Assembly: GCF_000746025.2 (NCBI RefSeq)
Contig: NZ_CP045798.1
Span: 854,501-918,500 of the forward strand
Origin: Thermanaerosceptrum fracticalcis
GTDB lineage: Bacteria > Bacillota > Peptococcia > DRI-13
Reading direction: 5' to 3'
DNA: 64,000 nt
The notes under the pieces are model-generated. The model had not been told where the DNA came from, made no database searches, and was given only the letters and a program-made list of their open reading frames with translations. Below, one piece after another: positions 37,569-46,597 of the stretch. A program made the position numbers and the translations under genes. Each line of letters opens with the position of its first letter. Position 1 is the first letter of the stretch.

Positions 37569-37733
37569 ATGAGAAAGAAATACGATGAACCGTTCCAAAA
37601 CAAAACTGTCCAGTATTTTGTAGAACCGGTTTATTCCGGTGATGCCCTTTACGGCATAGAAATGGAGGATGCCAGTATCAACCTGGATGTACCAGCCGCG
37701 GAAGAAGAGGAAACACCTGACCGGCTCGGTTAA
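37569..37733 (+). CDS. 54-residue acidic ORF
   Basis: Frame MRKKYDEPFQNKTVQYFVE to EEEETPDRLG, plus strand, with GAGGT 9 nt before the ATG. The text is low in hydrophobic runs, ends in a very acidic tail and uses codons like its neighbours. It lies between guaB and the end of the B12 operon and shares a convergent terminator with the latter. I know no family; coding status is probable, not certain. Confidence 0.5.
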   Translation: MRKKYDEPFQNKTVQYFVEPVYSGDALYGIEMEDASINLDVPAAEEEETPDRLG

Positions 37734-37755
37734 AATTATAGCTATAGTAAAAAAA

Positions 37756-37788
37756 ATAAACGGGTAGTAGCTAACTACACGTTTATTT
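37756..37788 (-). terminator. Terminator at the end of the cobalamin operon
   Basis: TAAACG...CGTTTA outer stem with inner TAGT/ACTA pairing; T-rich on one side, A-rich on the other. It can act in both directions, for the DUF1232 gene and the 54-aa ORF. Confidence 0.65.
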
Positions 37789-38091
37789 TCCTTTAGGCTC
37801 TTTTTCGTCGGCAAAATAGTATTCAGCCTCAATGGCCTCAGGTTCCGATTTATTTACAAACCAGTTGAGCAGGAAAAAAATCACACCCAGGTCGTCGATC
37901 TGCCCTAAGAGGGGAATAACCGGGATCAGGTCAAGGGGCCAGACCAAATAACCCAGTCCCAGTAAAAGCACCAGCAGTTTACGTTCCCTGGAAATATGGG
38001 GATTTTTAAAAAGTGCCCAGCTTTTGCTCACTAAACGCGGCAGGTTCCAGATGGTGTGCCATTTATTCCTATGCTTGACCATTTGTGCCAC
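37783..38091 (-). CDS. DUF1232 (YkvA-like) membrane protein
   Basis: 102 residues. The DUF1232 core is WPLDLIPVIPLLGQIDDLGV, preceded by a hydrophobic stretch (KLLVLLLGLGYLV) and followed by an acidic tail (EAIEAEYYFADEKEP). Function of the family is unknown. It lies 10 nt after cobC and before the terminator, so it is probably the last gene of the B12 transcript. A role in B12 synthesis is not implied by the sequence. Confidence 0.85.
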   Translation of the reverse strand: MAQMVKHRNKWHTIWNLPRLVSKSWALFKNPHISRERKLLVLLLGLGYLVWPLDLIPVIPLLGQIDDLGVIFFLLNWFVNKSEPEAIEAEYYFADEKEPKGK

Positions 38092-38101
38092 CTTCCTGTT
38101 T

Positions 38102-38710
38102 TCATACCAAGTGAGAGGTATCGTTTAAAATCTCTACCACTGTCCGGTTCTTGTCGACACGCAGGATAGTCACCGCTGTATTGCCATGCTTATACTTCCA
38201 CATGCTGCTCAAATGTTCGCCCTGAAGACCACATAAAATCGCGGCAATGGTTCCCCCGTGGGTAACCATGATTACCGTATCATCAGGATATTGTTGAGCA
38301 ATGTCCTTTACCGCCTTTAAAGCCCGTTCCTGGACCATGGCAAAGGTTTCTCCCCCTGGTATCACCAGTTGGTCGGGAGTTTCTAACCAGGTCTTCAGAA
38401 GCTCCGGATAGTTTTTTTCCAGGTCACGATAAGTGAGTCCTTCCCAGACACCGAAATTGATTTCTCTGAGTTCCGGGAGAAGATTCACCGGCAGGCCGAA
38501 AGCTTCGGCGATGATTTGCGCCGTTTGCCAGGCGCGGCGCAGGTCGCTGCTGTATATAGCGGAAGGTTTTTCCGTACTTAACCTCTTTTGCAGAGCTTGG
38601 GCCTGGGCTATGCCCTCCTCACTCAGTTCAATATCAGTATGCCCCTGATAACGGAATTCATAATTCCAGATGGTAAGTCCATGACGGACAAAAATCAGCC
38701 GGCTAGGCAT
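38102..38710 (-). CDS. cobC: Alpha-ribazole phosphatase (histidine phosphatase family)
   Basis: 202 residues. Seen: the phosphohistidine motif FVRHGLTIWN, the Arg-containing SSDLRRAWQTA, ELREINFGVWEGLTY and the second His in MVTHGG. The family is broad (phosphoglycerate mutase-like), but position directly after cobD in a B12 operon supports CobC, which dephosphorylates alpha-ribazole-5'-phosphate or the cobalamin-5'-phosphate. It overlaps cobD by 8 nt. Confidence 0.82.
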   Translation of the reverse strand: MPSRLIFVRHGLTIWNYEFRYQGHTDIELSEEGIAQAQALQKRLSTEKPSAIYSSDLRRAWQTAQIIAEAFGLPVNLLPELREINFGVWEGLTYRDLEKNYPELLKTWLETPDQLVIPGGETFAMVQERALKAVKDIAQQYPDDTVIMVTHGGTIAAILCGLQGEHLSSMWKYKHGNTAVTILRVDKNRTVVEILNDTSHLV

Positions 38711-39803
38711 GTTTCCCTCCCATTTCCTGAGACCAAGTCATTAGATTTCTGATCAACTCCTCATTATGTTCCAGAGATTTTACGGCAATCCTGATATAGG
38801 ATTCGCCCAGCAAGGGGTATGTATTACAGTTGCGAACCAGTATTCCTCTTTTTCCCAAATATTGTACCAGTTCCGTAGAAGTACTGCCATTGGTTAATTT
38901 GCAAAAAATGTAATTAGCCCGGGGATAAAAAGGCTTGAGGCCCGGTATTTTCTGCAGATCGTTATATAAAATTTTTTTTGCTTTTTGGATATAGTGAAAA
39001 GTCTTATCCATATACTCCCGGTCCTGTAAAGCTACGGTTCCCGCTATTTGGGCCAGAGCATTAACGTTCCAGGGATCTTTGACTCCTTCCAGCTCTGCGA
39101 TTTTTTGGGGCTCACCAAGCAAAACACCTATTCTTAAACCAGGGAGAGCAAAAAATTTAGTCAGGGAATACAGGATGAAAAGCTGCGGGTGTTTGTCCAA
39201 CTCTTCTACAAAAGAGAACTCCGGTTTGTTCTCTACAAAATCCATGAAGGACTCATCAAGTAACACATAAAATCCCCGTTCATGCGCTTTGGTAAGAATT
39301 TTGGCAAGGGCACTTTTACTGAAAAGCTGTCCGGTAGGATTATTGGGGTTACAGATAATCACCAGGTCCCCTTTTCCTGCTTCAGCCAGAAAATCATCAT
39401 TTAGTATGGAAAAATCCTCCCCCTTTAAGGGGACCTGGACGATCTTCGCTTTAGAGGCCAGGGCAGCGTTGCTATATTCGGAAAAAGTAGGTACAGGAAT
39501 AAATACTTTTTTAGGCAGCAAATCTTTCAGCAAAAGAAAAATCAGCTCGGAAGCGCCGTTGCCCACGAGAATATGTTCTTTACGTACTTCCAGGTAATGA
39601 GCAAGGACGGTTTTTAGCTGGACACAGTCAGGGTCTGGATAATTAGCGATTAAAGGCGCCAGATTCTTTTCTACAGCTTTTAAGACAGAAGTTGGGGGTC
39701 CCAGGGGATTGATGTTGGCACTAAAGTCAAGAAATTGGCTTCTCTGGTACTCCTGGGACGCTTTAAAAAGATTACCGCCGTGCTGACGATTGATTGTACC
39801 CAT
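38703..39803 (-). CDS. cobD: L-threonine-O-3-phosphate decarboxylase CobD
   Basis: 366 residues, HisC-like PLP enzyme. Seen: QHGGNLFKASQ at the N-terminus (the HGGN motif typical of CobD), DFSANINPLGPP, YPDPDC, VGNGASELI, CNPNNPTGQ, LDESFMDFV and the PLP lysine in SLTKFFALPGLRIG. It makes (R)-1-aminopropan-2-ol phosphate, the linker of the nucleotide loop, from the product of the kinase PduX encoded just upstream. ATG 39803 lies 1 nt after the pduX stop. Confidence 0.92.
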   Translation of the reverse strand: MGTINRQHGGNLFKASQEYQRSQFLDFSANINPLGPPTSVLKAVEKNLAPLIANYPDPDCVQLKTVLAHYLEVRKEHILVGNGASELIFLLLKDLLPKKVFIPVPTFSEYSNAALASKAKIVQVPLKGEDFSILNDDFLAEAGKGDLVIICNPNNPTGQLFSKSALAKILTKAHERGFYVLLDESFMDFVENKPEFSFVEELDKHPQLFILYSLTKFFALPGLRIGVLLGEPQKIAELEGVKDPWNVNALAQIAGTVALQDREYMDKTFHYIQKAKKILYNDLQKIPGLKPFYPRANYIFCKLTNGSTSTELVQYLGKRGILVRNCNTYPLLGESYIRIAVKSLEHNEELIRNLMTWSQEMGGKHA

Positions 39804-39804
39804 G

Positions 39805-40707
39805 TTAAGGATTGGCCTCCCCTGCTGCTTTAGTTCTTATTTCTTTAGCAAAGCCGCCGTTCACTAAGGAGAATTTTCCGCGCAGTTCAAGAAATGGAAA
39901 ATGTTTCAGGATTTCCTCCGTCAAGCTATTGCTTAAGGGACTTTGAGACTTAGTAAAAATCCCGATGAGCGTACCGCTGTGGGCTGTATTCACCCCATAA
40001 GCCCCCATTTTCGTGGCCATTTCTATGATTTCTTCCAGATAGGGTTTATAAATGATGGTTTGATTGGCCAGAGCGCTCAACGATGCCCCTTCGCCAATCA
40101 GCTTTAAATTATTGCCCTTTAGCCCCTGTTTTACCAGGGAGTAAGCTTTACGGATAATGTGTTCCTTGTCCCGGTTTTTTTGCGGTAAGTCGGGACGTTT
40201 GTTAAAGGCAATGGTATCAATCTCTCCTCCGTAATCAAAAGCAATAATAGTCAGGTCTACCGAATTGCCCAAATGCTGGTAATACCTGCCTCTTACATGA
40301 TCAAAGGCGACAATTCCTGGATAAAAAAGACCGTCGCTTGGTTCTATAGCTAAAGCAATCTCGCTGATGACATGGGGTGATAAGTAATGACCCAGGGCCA
40401 AAGCCGTAGCCTGGGCGGAAGCGGCAATATCCGCTGTACTGCTGGCCATCCCTTTGCCCACAGGGATATCACTCTCAATAATTATTTCCATGCCGGCGTT
40501 TACGTTCAGATATTCTAGAGTCAATTCCGACGCCCTTTGGGCTTTGTAACGATTTTCCGGGTAAATATTCACACCCGGTGAACCCTTGCGACAAGCTGTT
40601 ACTTTGCTGTAGTAGTTAATGGGGCAGGTAATATGCATATTAATATCGTTAAATGTGCCCTGGACGATTTCACCACAGGTAGCCGGTGCAAATACGGTGG
40701 CCTGCAT
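39805..40707 (-). CDS. pduX: L-threonine kinase, PduX type (GHMP family)
   Basis: 300 residues. Seen: ATCGEIVQGTFNDINMHITCP at the N-terminus, the GHMP phosphate loop IPVGKGMASSTADIAAS and the C-terminal GVNTAHSGTLIGIF motif. PduX phosphorylates L-threonine to feed CobD for de novo aminopropanol synthesis. Being next to cobD supports this assignment over other GHMP kinases. No pdu genes are near, so the job here is biosynthesis. Confidence 0.9.
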   Translation of the reverse strand: MQATVFAPATCGEIVQGTFNDINMHITCPINYYSKVTACRKGSPGVNIYPENRYKAQRASELTLEYLNVNAGMEIIIESDIPVGKGMASSTADIAASAQATALALGHYLSPHVISEIALAIEPSDGLFYPGIVAFDHVRGRYYQHLGNSVDLTIIAFDYGGEIDTIAFNKRPDLPQKNRDKEHIIRKAYSLVKQGLKGNNLKLIGEGASLSALANQTIIYKPYLEEIIEMATKMGAYGVNTAHSGTLIGIFTKSQSPLSNSLTEEILKHFPFLELRGKFSLVNGGFAKEIRTKAAGEANP

Positions 40708-40718
40708 ACTTTCACCTC

Positions 40719-41462
40719 CTATAATTTGCTGATCACAACACAGCCCAGTAAATAAAGGGTTTCTGTCATTTCATTGACAGCGCCGTAAGTATCTCCCGTG
40801 TGCCCCAGCAGTATCTTATTTATTTTATGAGCAATGAGATGGACAAAAAAAGCTGTCAGGACCAGAACCAGGTAAAGTTTAACAGGCAGCATAACTAAAG
40901 CGATGAAAACGCTGTATAAAGTGATGTGTATAAACTGCCTTTTAGATATGCTTTGCGAAAAATAAGAACCGAGGCCAGCCTTACGGGCATAGGGGAAAAA
41001 GGCAATGATATAAACCATGGCCCATCTTCCCATCAGGGGCATGATGAAAAGTATGGGGATGATGTTAAGGGTTGTCATTAACTCTAACAGTAACCCTATT
41101 TTTAATAATATTAAAATGAACAGTCCGATGACACTATTAGCTCCTACCCGGCTATCTTTCATGATTTCCAGCATGCGTTCCCGCTGTCTCCCGGAAAAAA
41201 TGCCGTCACAGGTATCCATATAGCCGTCAAGATGCAGTCCTCCCGTGAGGATAACCTCGGCGGCAATTAAAAAAATAACTGTGGTAAAGGGTTGGAATAG
41301 TCTGGAGGCGACATAACCGATAAGGGCTAAGATACAGCCTAAAAAGAAGCCGACTAAGGGAAAATAAAAAGAAGATTTGCCAAAATTGTCCTCGGTGATG
41401 ATCAGATCTTTTTTTATGGTTATCCTGGTGAGAAACTGCAGAGCGATTAGAAAATCATTCAT
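40719..41462 (-). CDS. cobS: Adenosylcobinamide-GDP ribazoletransferase CobS
   Basis: About 247 residues, integral membrane protein with five or six hydrophobic segments. Seen: FLTRI near the N-terminus and the signature GGLHLDGYMDTCDGIFSGR with its metal-binding Asp residues, then MKDSRVGANSVIGL. It joins AdoCbi-GDP with alpha-ribazole (or its phosphate) in the last steps of B12 synthesis. ATG 41462 (MNDFLIALQ) has AGGTG at good distance and gives the family N-terminus; a GTG at 41474 is also in frame. Confidence 0.93.
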   Translation of the reverse strand: MNDFLIALQFLTRITIKKDLIITEDNFGKSSFYFPLVGFFLGCILALIGYVASRLFQPFTTVIFLIAAEVILTGGLHLDGYMDTCDGIFSGRQRERMLEIMKDSRVGANSVIGLFILILLKIGLLLELMTTLNIIPILFIMPLMGRWAMVYIIAFFPYARKAGLGSYFSQSISKRQFIHITLYSVFIALVMLPVKLYLVLVLTAFFVHLIAHKINKILLGHTGDTYGAVNEMTETLYLLGCVVISKL

Positions 41463-41479
41463 CACATATAACACCTGCT

Positions 41480-42052
41480 TTAATATTCAATCCCTCTCCT
41501 GCTGGAGATTCCGGCCTGGTAGGGGTGTTTTACCGCTTCGAAAACCATTACCTTACCGGCAAGATCCACTAAATCCCGGGGGGCATTCCTTCCTGTACAA
41601 ATTACCGTTAAAGGAGAAGGTATATGCGTAAAGGTTTCTCTGATCTCCTCTTGGGGGATGAAACCATAACGTACAGCATGATTAAATTCATCCAGTACCA
41701 GGAGTTGTGTGTGAGAATTTGTAATGATCTCTTTGGTAAAAGTCCAAGCCGTCTGGGCGTAGCCTTCTTTAGGATCCCTGTTTCGCCGGAAGCACTCGCC
41801 GCAGGAACGACACTTTAAAAAACCGCTTTTAATCATACTGCTCCAGGGGCAGCCATAACCAAACTGGTAGATTTCCAAATGGGGATAGTATAAGCGGGAT
41901 GAGTACAGTTCTCCACTGTAAGTGCTGCCCTTTAAATATTGAATGATTTTCACTTTTTTACCCCGGACTGCGTATTTTAAAGCCAAACCCAGGGCTGCTG
42001 TTGTTTTACCCTTACCTGGACCAGTGTAAATGATAAGATTGGGAATTTTCAT
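41480..42052 (-). CDS. cobO: Cob(I)yrinic acid a,c-diamide adenosyltransferase (CobO/BtuR)
   Basis: 190 residues. Seen: the P-loop YTGPGKGKTTAALGLALKYA, VKIIQYLKG, LLVLDEFNHAVRYG (Walker B) and ICTGRNAP. It attaches the 5'-deoxyadenosyl group of ATP to cobalt. A cysteine-rich insert (CRSCGECFRRNRDP near 80-93) is longer than in the E. coli protein and might bind a metal. Its start follows the cbiA stop with no gap. Confidence 0.92.
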   Translation of the reverse strand: MKIPNLIIYTGPGKGKTTAALGLALKYAVRGKKVKIIQYLKGSTYSGELYSSRLYYPHLEIYQFGYGCPWSSMIKSGFLKCRSCGECFRRNRDPKEGYAQTAWTFTKEIITNSHTQLLVLDEFNHAVRYGFIPQEEIRETFTHIPSPLTVICTGRNAPRDLVDLAGKVMVFEAVKHPYQAGISSRRGIEY

Positions 42053-43456
42053 CTATGTTTGCTCAACTCCTGCGCCTTTTTCCTGAAACAGCCGCCAGGC
42101 TTTGATTAAATGATGCAGGGCTCTTCTGTTTCCCGCAAAATGCAGGTGAAGATAAGAAGCAAATACATTGCCTGCGGCATAACCGGCGTATACAGGTTCC
42201 TTTTTACGGGTGTAAGTAATGTAGAGCGGTCGGGCCTTATCATCGATTTCTAACATGGTGCTGTAATGAAATTCATGGCCCTTTAATTTGGTTCCCCTTT
42301 CCCCCAAAAGACAATCTGTCATTAAGGTTCCTTCCGCGTATCCCAGCATACTGAGGCGTTGATTCATTTGGCTTTTTCCGGGTATGATACCGGCCAGGGG
42401 GTAAAATGCGCCGGAAAAATCGATAACTCCCTCGGTAAGGTACATATAACCCCCACACTCTGCATAGATTGGTACACCCCTGATGCAGGCATTCCGCAGT
42501 TCTTGCAGCATAGCTTGGTTTGCAGAAAGCCTTGTCAGGAATACTTCGGGGTAGCCTCCACCTAAAATTATGCCGTGAATGTTGGGGGGCAGGGCTTTGT
42601 CTTGCAGAGGACTAAATTTCAGAATCTTGATACCATATGACTCCAGGAGATCAAAATTGTCCTGGTAGTAAAAATTGAAAGCATCATCATAGGCTACGGC
42701 AACCTGCAGATTATGGCCGGAAATAGCTTCGCCCACCGTAATTTCCGGTACATGGGGCAGGGGTGGTGCCCCATGGGCAATTTTTAGCAGGGTTTCCAAA
42801 TCGAGATTACGGGCTATCCTGTCGGTTATCTGGGCTAAAACCTCTTTTACCGTACTGTCTTCCCCGGCAGGTACAAGGCCCAGGTGTCTTTCCGGCATTT
42901 TCAAGGCCACATCCTTTTCCAAAAAACCGATGACAGGAAGAGGACAGTACGTGTCTAAGGCATTCTGAATCATATCCAGGTGTCTGACCGAACCAACCCT
43001 GTTCAAGAAAACGCCGGCTATGTTTACCTCCGGGTCAAAGACTTTAAACCCTAAGACCATGGCAGCCACACTGGTAGCAGCACCATGGGCGTCCACAATT
43101 AAGATTACCGGGGCCTGCAGGAGTTTAGCTATGGCCGCAGTGCTGGCCAGGTGTTTTTCCCCTTTTACTCCGTCATAAAGGCCCATGACCCCTTCTACCA
43201 GGCTGAACTGAGCCTGGCTGGAGGCTTTTTTAAATAATTGCAGGATGGAGATGTCATCTACCATCCAGCCGTCCAGATTCCGTGAAGGAATGCCGGTAAC
43301 CAGGGTATGGTAACCAGGGTCAATATAATCGGGGCCTACTTTATAGGCTTGCACACGCAGTCCATGTTTAGTAAGTGTTCCTAAAATGCCGGTGGTAATG
43401 GTAGTCTTGCCTACTCCGCTTTGGGTACCACCTATAACGAGACGCGGTAATCTCAT
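42053..43456 (-). CDS. cbiA: Cobyrinate a,c-diamide synthase CbiA
   Basis: 467 residues. N-terminal ATP-binding domain (VIGGTQSGVGKTTITTGI, GPDYIDPGYH, VEGVMGLYDG) and C-terminal glutaminase-like domain with the catalytic Cys in YAECGGYMYL and His in KGHEFHYS. It amidates the a and c carboxylates of cobyrinate using glutamine and ATP. Related to CbiP but with the shorter CbiA layout. 23-nt gap after cbiB. Confidence 0.94.
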   Translation of the reverse strand: MRLPRLVIGGTQSGVGKTTITTGILGTLTKHGLRVQAYKVGPDYIDPGYHTLVTGIPSRNLDGWMVDDISILQLFKKASSQAQFSLVEGVMGLYDGVKGEKHLASTAAIAKLLQAPVILIVDAHGAATSVAAMVLGFKVFDPEVNIAGVFLNRVGSVRHLDMIQNALDTYCPLPVIGFLEKDVALKMPERHLGLVPAGEDSTVKEVLAQITDRIARNLDLETLLKIAHGAPPLPHVPEITVGEAISGHNLQVAVAYDDAFNFYYQDNFDLLESYGIKILKFSPLQDKALPPNIHGIILGGGYPEVFLTRLSANQAMLQELRNACIRGVPIYAECGGYMYLTEGVIDFSGAFYPLAGIIPGKSQMNQRLSMLGYAEGTLMTDCLLGERGTKLKGHEFHYSTMLEIDDKARPLYITYTRKKEPVYAGYAAGNVFASYLHLHFAGNRRALHHLIKAWRLFQEKGAGVEQT

Positions 43457-43479
43457 ACGCCCTCCTCATGACCCAGGGT

Positions 43480-44433
43480 TTATTTTATCAGGTAAAAAAT
43501 CGCTGTAAAAACAACTGCCGCTAAAAGTGAAGTCCTATACATGATCTTGATGGTGTCCTGGATGTGTTCCGGCGCTATGGGGAGAAGACCCGGACCCAAG
43601 TGGTCCCTAAAGTGGGGCATACCGCCATAATAATTTAAGCCGCCCAGGCGTATCCCTAAACCGCCGGCTACTACTGCTTCAGGAATGCCGCTGTTGGGAC
43701 TGGGGTGCAAGCAGGCCTCCTTTTTCCAGGAGTGTAGAGCCCTGGAGAAGTTGAGTCTAGGTGATAGCAACATCACCACGAGGAGAAAGAATCCCGTGAG
43801 GCGTGCGGGGATTAAATTGGCTGCGTCGTCGAGACGGGCCGCCGCCCGGCCGAAATAGAGATAACGCTCGTTTTTATATCCCAGCATGGAATCCATGGTA
43901 TTGATAACACGGTAAGTCAGGGCTAAGGGCGCCCCTCCGAGAAAAGCATAAAATAAAGGGGCAATTACACCGTCTACAGTGTTTTCGGCAATGGTTTCAA
44001 TGGCAGCCCGGGAGATCTCCCCTTCGTCCAGCTTATCCGTATCCCTGCCTACAATCCAACCCACCTTTTGCCTGGCCTCTAGGATTTTTCCCGCCTTAAG
44101 AAGGATGTAGATATCCCGGCCCGCCTGGGCTAAGCCTTTACTGGCTATGGTCGTGGCAATGAACCAGATTTCCACCAGGTCAGCCAAAAGAGGCTGTAAT
44201 TGCCTTAACCAATTTAACAGCATAAAACTTAAGACAAAGATAAAGATGACCATACTGCCGGCTAAGACAGCGCCTCTGGTTATGGTCAGCATTTTATGTT
44301 CGGGCTTTTGGGGATACAAGAGCTTTTCCCCTGAATGAATGAGATGCCCCATGCCAATGACCGGATGGGGAATCTTCGGCGGGTCACCGATGATAAAGTC
44401 CAGTACCAGGGCGCATAAAGGATGGTACCACAT
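43480..44433 (-). CDS. cbiB: Adenosylcobinamide-phosphate synthase CbiB
   Basis: 317 residues, membrane protein of at least four hydrophobic segments. Seen: DFIIGDPPKIPHPVIGMG at the N-terminus, VGRDTDKLDEGEISRAAIE, ENTVDGVIAPLFYAFLGG, YRVINTMDSMLGYKNERY and HPSPNSGIPEAVVAG. It couples cobyric acid to aminopropanol phosphate (made by PduX and CobD). It lies 3 nt after cbiP. Confidence 0.94.
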   Translation of the reverse strand: MWYHPLCALVLDFIIGDPPKIPHPVIGMGHLIHSGEKLLYPQKPEHKMLTITRGAVLAGSMVIFIFVLSFMLLNWLRQLQPLLADLVEIWFIATTIASKGLAQAGRDIYILLKAGKILEARQKVGWIVGRDTDKLDEGEISRAAIETIAENTVDGVIAPLFYAFLGGAPLALTYRVINTMDSMLGYKNERYLYFGRAAARLDDAANLIPARLTGFFLLVVMLLSPRLNFSRALHSWKKEACLHPSPNSGIPEAVVAGGLGIRLGGLNYYGGMPHFRDHLGPGLLPIAPEHIQDTIKIMYRTSLLAAVVFTAIFYLIK

Positions 44434-44436
44434 GTG

Positions 44437-45960
44437 TTAAACTCCCAGCAGTTCGTAAATTTTAGCCATGTTGAGATTAGTCCGTACTGTTTCCGCCAGG
44501 CGGTTTAATCCTTCTTCATACTGTTGAGCAGCACCTGTAAGGTTAGGCAGTAAAGGTGATAGTCCTTTTTTCTGGCGCAGCTGGTTTAAAAGGAAGCGCC
44601 GGAAATCATCGTTATCAAAAATACCATGCATATACGTACCCCAAACCAGACCGTCCTCGCGTACAGCTCCGTCAGGGAGATTGACGTCACCGTCACAGCG
44701 TGTCTTAAAAATAAAAGCCGGTTTGGCCTTAGGGCCCAATACCGTACGTCCCATGTGTATTTCGTATCCCGTCAAATCCCTGACCTCTCCTTCCAAAGCC
44801 GGGAAACCAACGGGAAAAGCGGTAACCTGTGTGGTTACCTTAGTGGGTTCAAAGGTTGTTGACGTATCCAGGAGGCCCAAACCCCTGGTCCGGGGAATAC
44901 TGGCTTCCGTATATAAAGGATCGAGAATTTCCTGGCCTAGCATCTGGAAGCCGCCGCAAATACCAATAACGGGTGTGCCTTTTTCCGAGGCCTTTTTAAT
45001 TTGGGCGGCCAAACCCGAGGCTTCCAGGGCCAGCATATCTTCAATGGTATTTTTTGTGCCCGGGAGGATAATTAAATCAGGGTCTCCCAGGTCCATATTC
45101 AGCTTGACATAAGTAAGGGTTACGTCGGGTTCCAGGGTCAGGGCATCAAAATCGGTAAAATTTGACAAATGAGGAAGGGCAATCACGGCAATGTTCAGGG
45201 GTCCCCTTCCTTTGGCGGTGGTCATGCCTTCGGTGGCTACGGAGTCTTCCTCCGGGATGATAAAATCTTTAAAGTATGGAATAACACCCAAAACAGGCTT
45301 ACCTGTTTTTTGTTCCAGGAAGGTCAGGGCCGGTTCCAGTAAAGAAATATCACCACGGAATTTATTGATAACAATCCCTTTGACCAAATCCCTTTCTTCG
45401 GGCTCCAATAGTTCTAAGGTTCCTACGATGGAAGCCAAGGCTCCACCCCTGTCGATGTCAGCCACCAAAAGTACCGGGGCCTGGGTAAGTTTGGCAATCT
45501 TCATGTTGACGATGTCGTTGGCTTTCAGGTTAACTTCCGCAGGACTGCCTGCACCTTCGATGACCAATATTTCAAAACGTTGATATAATTCAGACAGGCT
45601 AAAGGTGATAGCCTCTAAAGCCTTCTCCTTAAAACCCTGATGATAATCCCGGGCACTAAAATTGCCCACGGGTTTTCCCAGGACAATGACTTGGGAAGCC
45701 TGGTCGCGTGTGGGCTTTAAAAGGACGGGATTCATAATAACTTCCGGCTCCAGAAAAGCGGCATGGGCTTGTACCACCTGGGCCCTGCCCATCTCTCCCC
45801 CGCTTTTGGTGACAAAAGAATTAAGGGCCATATTTTGGGCCTTAAAAGGCGCTACTTTGTAGCCGTCCTGGGCCAGGATACGACAGAGGGCTGCCGTTAA
45901 TATGCTTTTGCCCACATGGGAACTGGTGCCCTGAAACATAATGGCTTTAGCCATGCTCAT
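44437..45960 (-). CDS. cbiP: Cobyric acid synthase CbiP/CobQ
   Basis: 507 residues. Seen: MFQGTSSHVGKSILTAALCR (P-loop), PFKAQNMALNSFVT, EGAGSPAEVNL, DIDRGGALASI, LPGTKNTIEDM, the glutaminase Cys in GICGGFQMLGQ and His in YEIHMG plus MHGIFDN. It adds four amides (b, d, e, g) to adenosylcobyrinate diamide. The adjacent genes cbiC and cbiB act before and after it. Confidence 0.95.
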   Translation of the reverse strand: MSMAKAIMFQGTSSHVGKSILTAALCRILAQDGYKVAPFKAQNMALNSFVTKSGGEMGRAQVVQAHAAFLEPEVIMNPVLLKPTRDQASQVIVLGKPVGNFSARDYHQGFKEKALEAITFSLSELYQRFEILVIEGAGSPAEVNLKANDIVNMKIAKLTQAPVLLVADIDRGGALASIVGTLELLEPEERDLVKGIVINKFRGDISLLEPALTFLEQKTGKPVLGVIPYFKDFIIPEEDSVATEGMTTAKGRGPLNIAVIALPHLSNFTDFDALTLEPDVTLTYVKLNMDLGDPDLIILPGTKNTIEDMLALEASGLAAQIKKASEKGTPVIGICGGFQMLGQEILDPLYTEASIPRTRGLGLLDTSTTFEPTKVTTQVTAFPVGFPALEGEVRDLTGYEIHMGRTVLGPKAKPAFIFKTRCDGDVNLPDGAVREDGLVWGTYMHGIFDNDDFRRFLLNQLRQKKGLSPLLPNLTGAAQQYEEGLNRLAETVRTNLNMAKIYELLGV

Positions 45961-45969
45961 TCTTCCCCT

Positions 45970-46593
45970 TTATGACAATGAGTATAGTAAGGCATTGATA
46001 ATACTGGCGGCTACCATGCTCCCACCCTTATTTCCCTGTACGGTAATGAAGGGATAGGGCATTTTTGCCAGTAATTCTTTAGACTCCGATGCCCCTACAA
46101 AGCCCACAGGTGTGCCTACGATGAGGGCCGGTCGGAGCTGGGGTTTTTCTTCCATAATCTCCAGTAACCTGAACAGGGCTGTAGGCGCATTGCCAATGGC
46201 CACAATACTGTTGGCCAGGTGAGTTTCCGCGTATTCCATGGCGGTCATGGCCCGGGTCTTACCGGTTAACTGGGCCCTTTTAACAACTTCGGGGTGGCTC
46301 AGATAGCAGAAAATCTGTCCGCCCAAAGTGTTTAACCTGGCGGCACTGATCCCTGTTTTTACCAGGTTCACATCGGTAATGATATTGGCCCCCTGTCGGA
46401 GAGCCTTTTGTCCCGCTTCTAAAGCCCCCCCGCTGAAAAGGACCAGCTCTGCATATTGAGGGTCACCGGTTGTGTGAATAATCCGTTTGACCACAGCACG
46501 GGCTAAAGGGTCCGCGGGTAGGTTTTTGGCCAGGCCTTCGATGATTTTCATGCTCTGGGCTTCAATCTGCCGGGGATTCGTTAAATACTTCAT
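45970..46593 (-). CDS. cbiC: Cobalt-precorrin-8 methylmutase CbiC
   Basis: 207 residues, normal for CbiC/CobH. Seen: VVKRIIHTTGDP with the catalytic His, ITDVNLVKTGI, IVAIGNAPTALFRLLE, GTPVGFVGASESKELL and PFITVQGNKGGSMVAASIINAL. It moves a methyl group from C11 to C12 to give cobyrinate. 4-nt gap to cbiX. Confidence 0.95.
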   Translation of the reverse strand: MKYLTNPRQIEAQSMKIIEGLAKNLPADPLARAVVKRIIHTTGDPQYAELVLFSGGALEAGQKALRQGANIITDVNLVKTGISAARLNTLGGQIFCYLSHPEVVKRAQLTGKTRAMTAMEYAETHLANSIVAIGNAPTALFRLLEIMEEKPQLRPALIVGTPVGFVGASESKELLAKMPYPFITVQGNKGGSMVAASIINALLYSLS

Positions 46594-46597
46594 ACTG

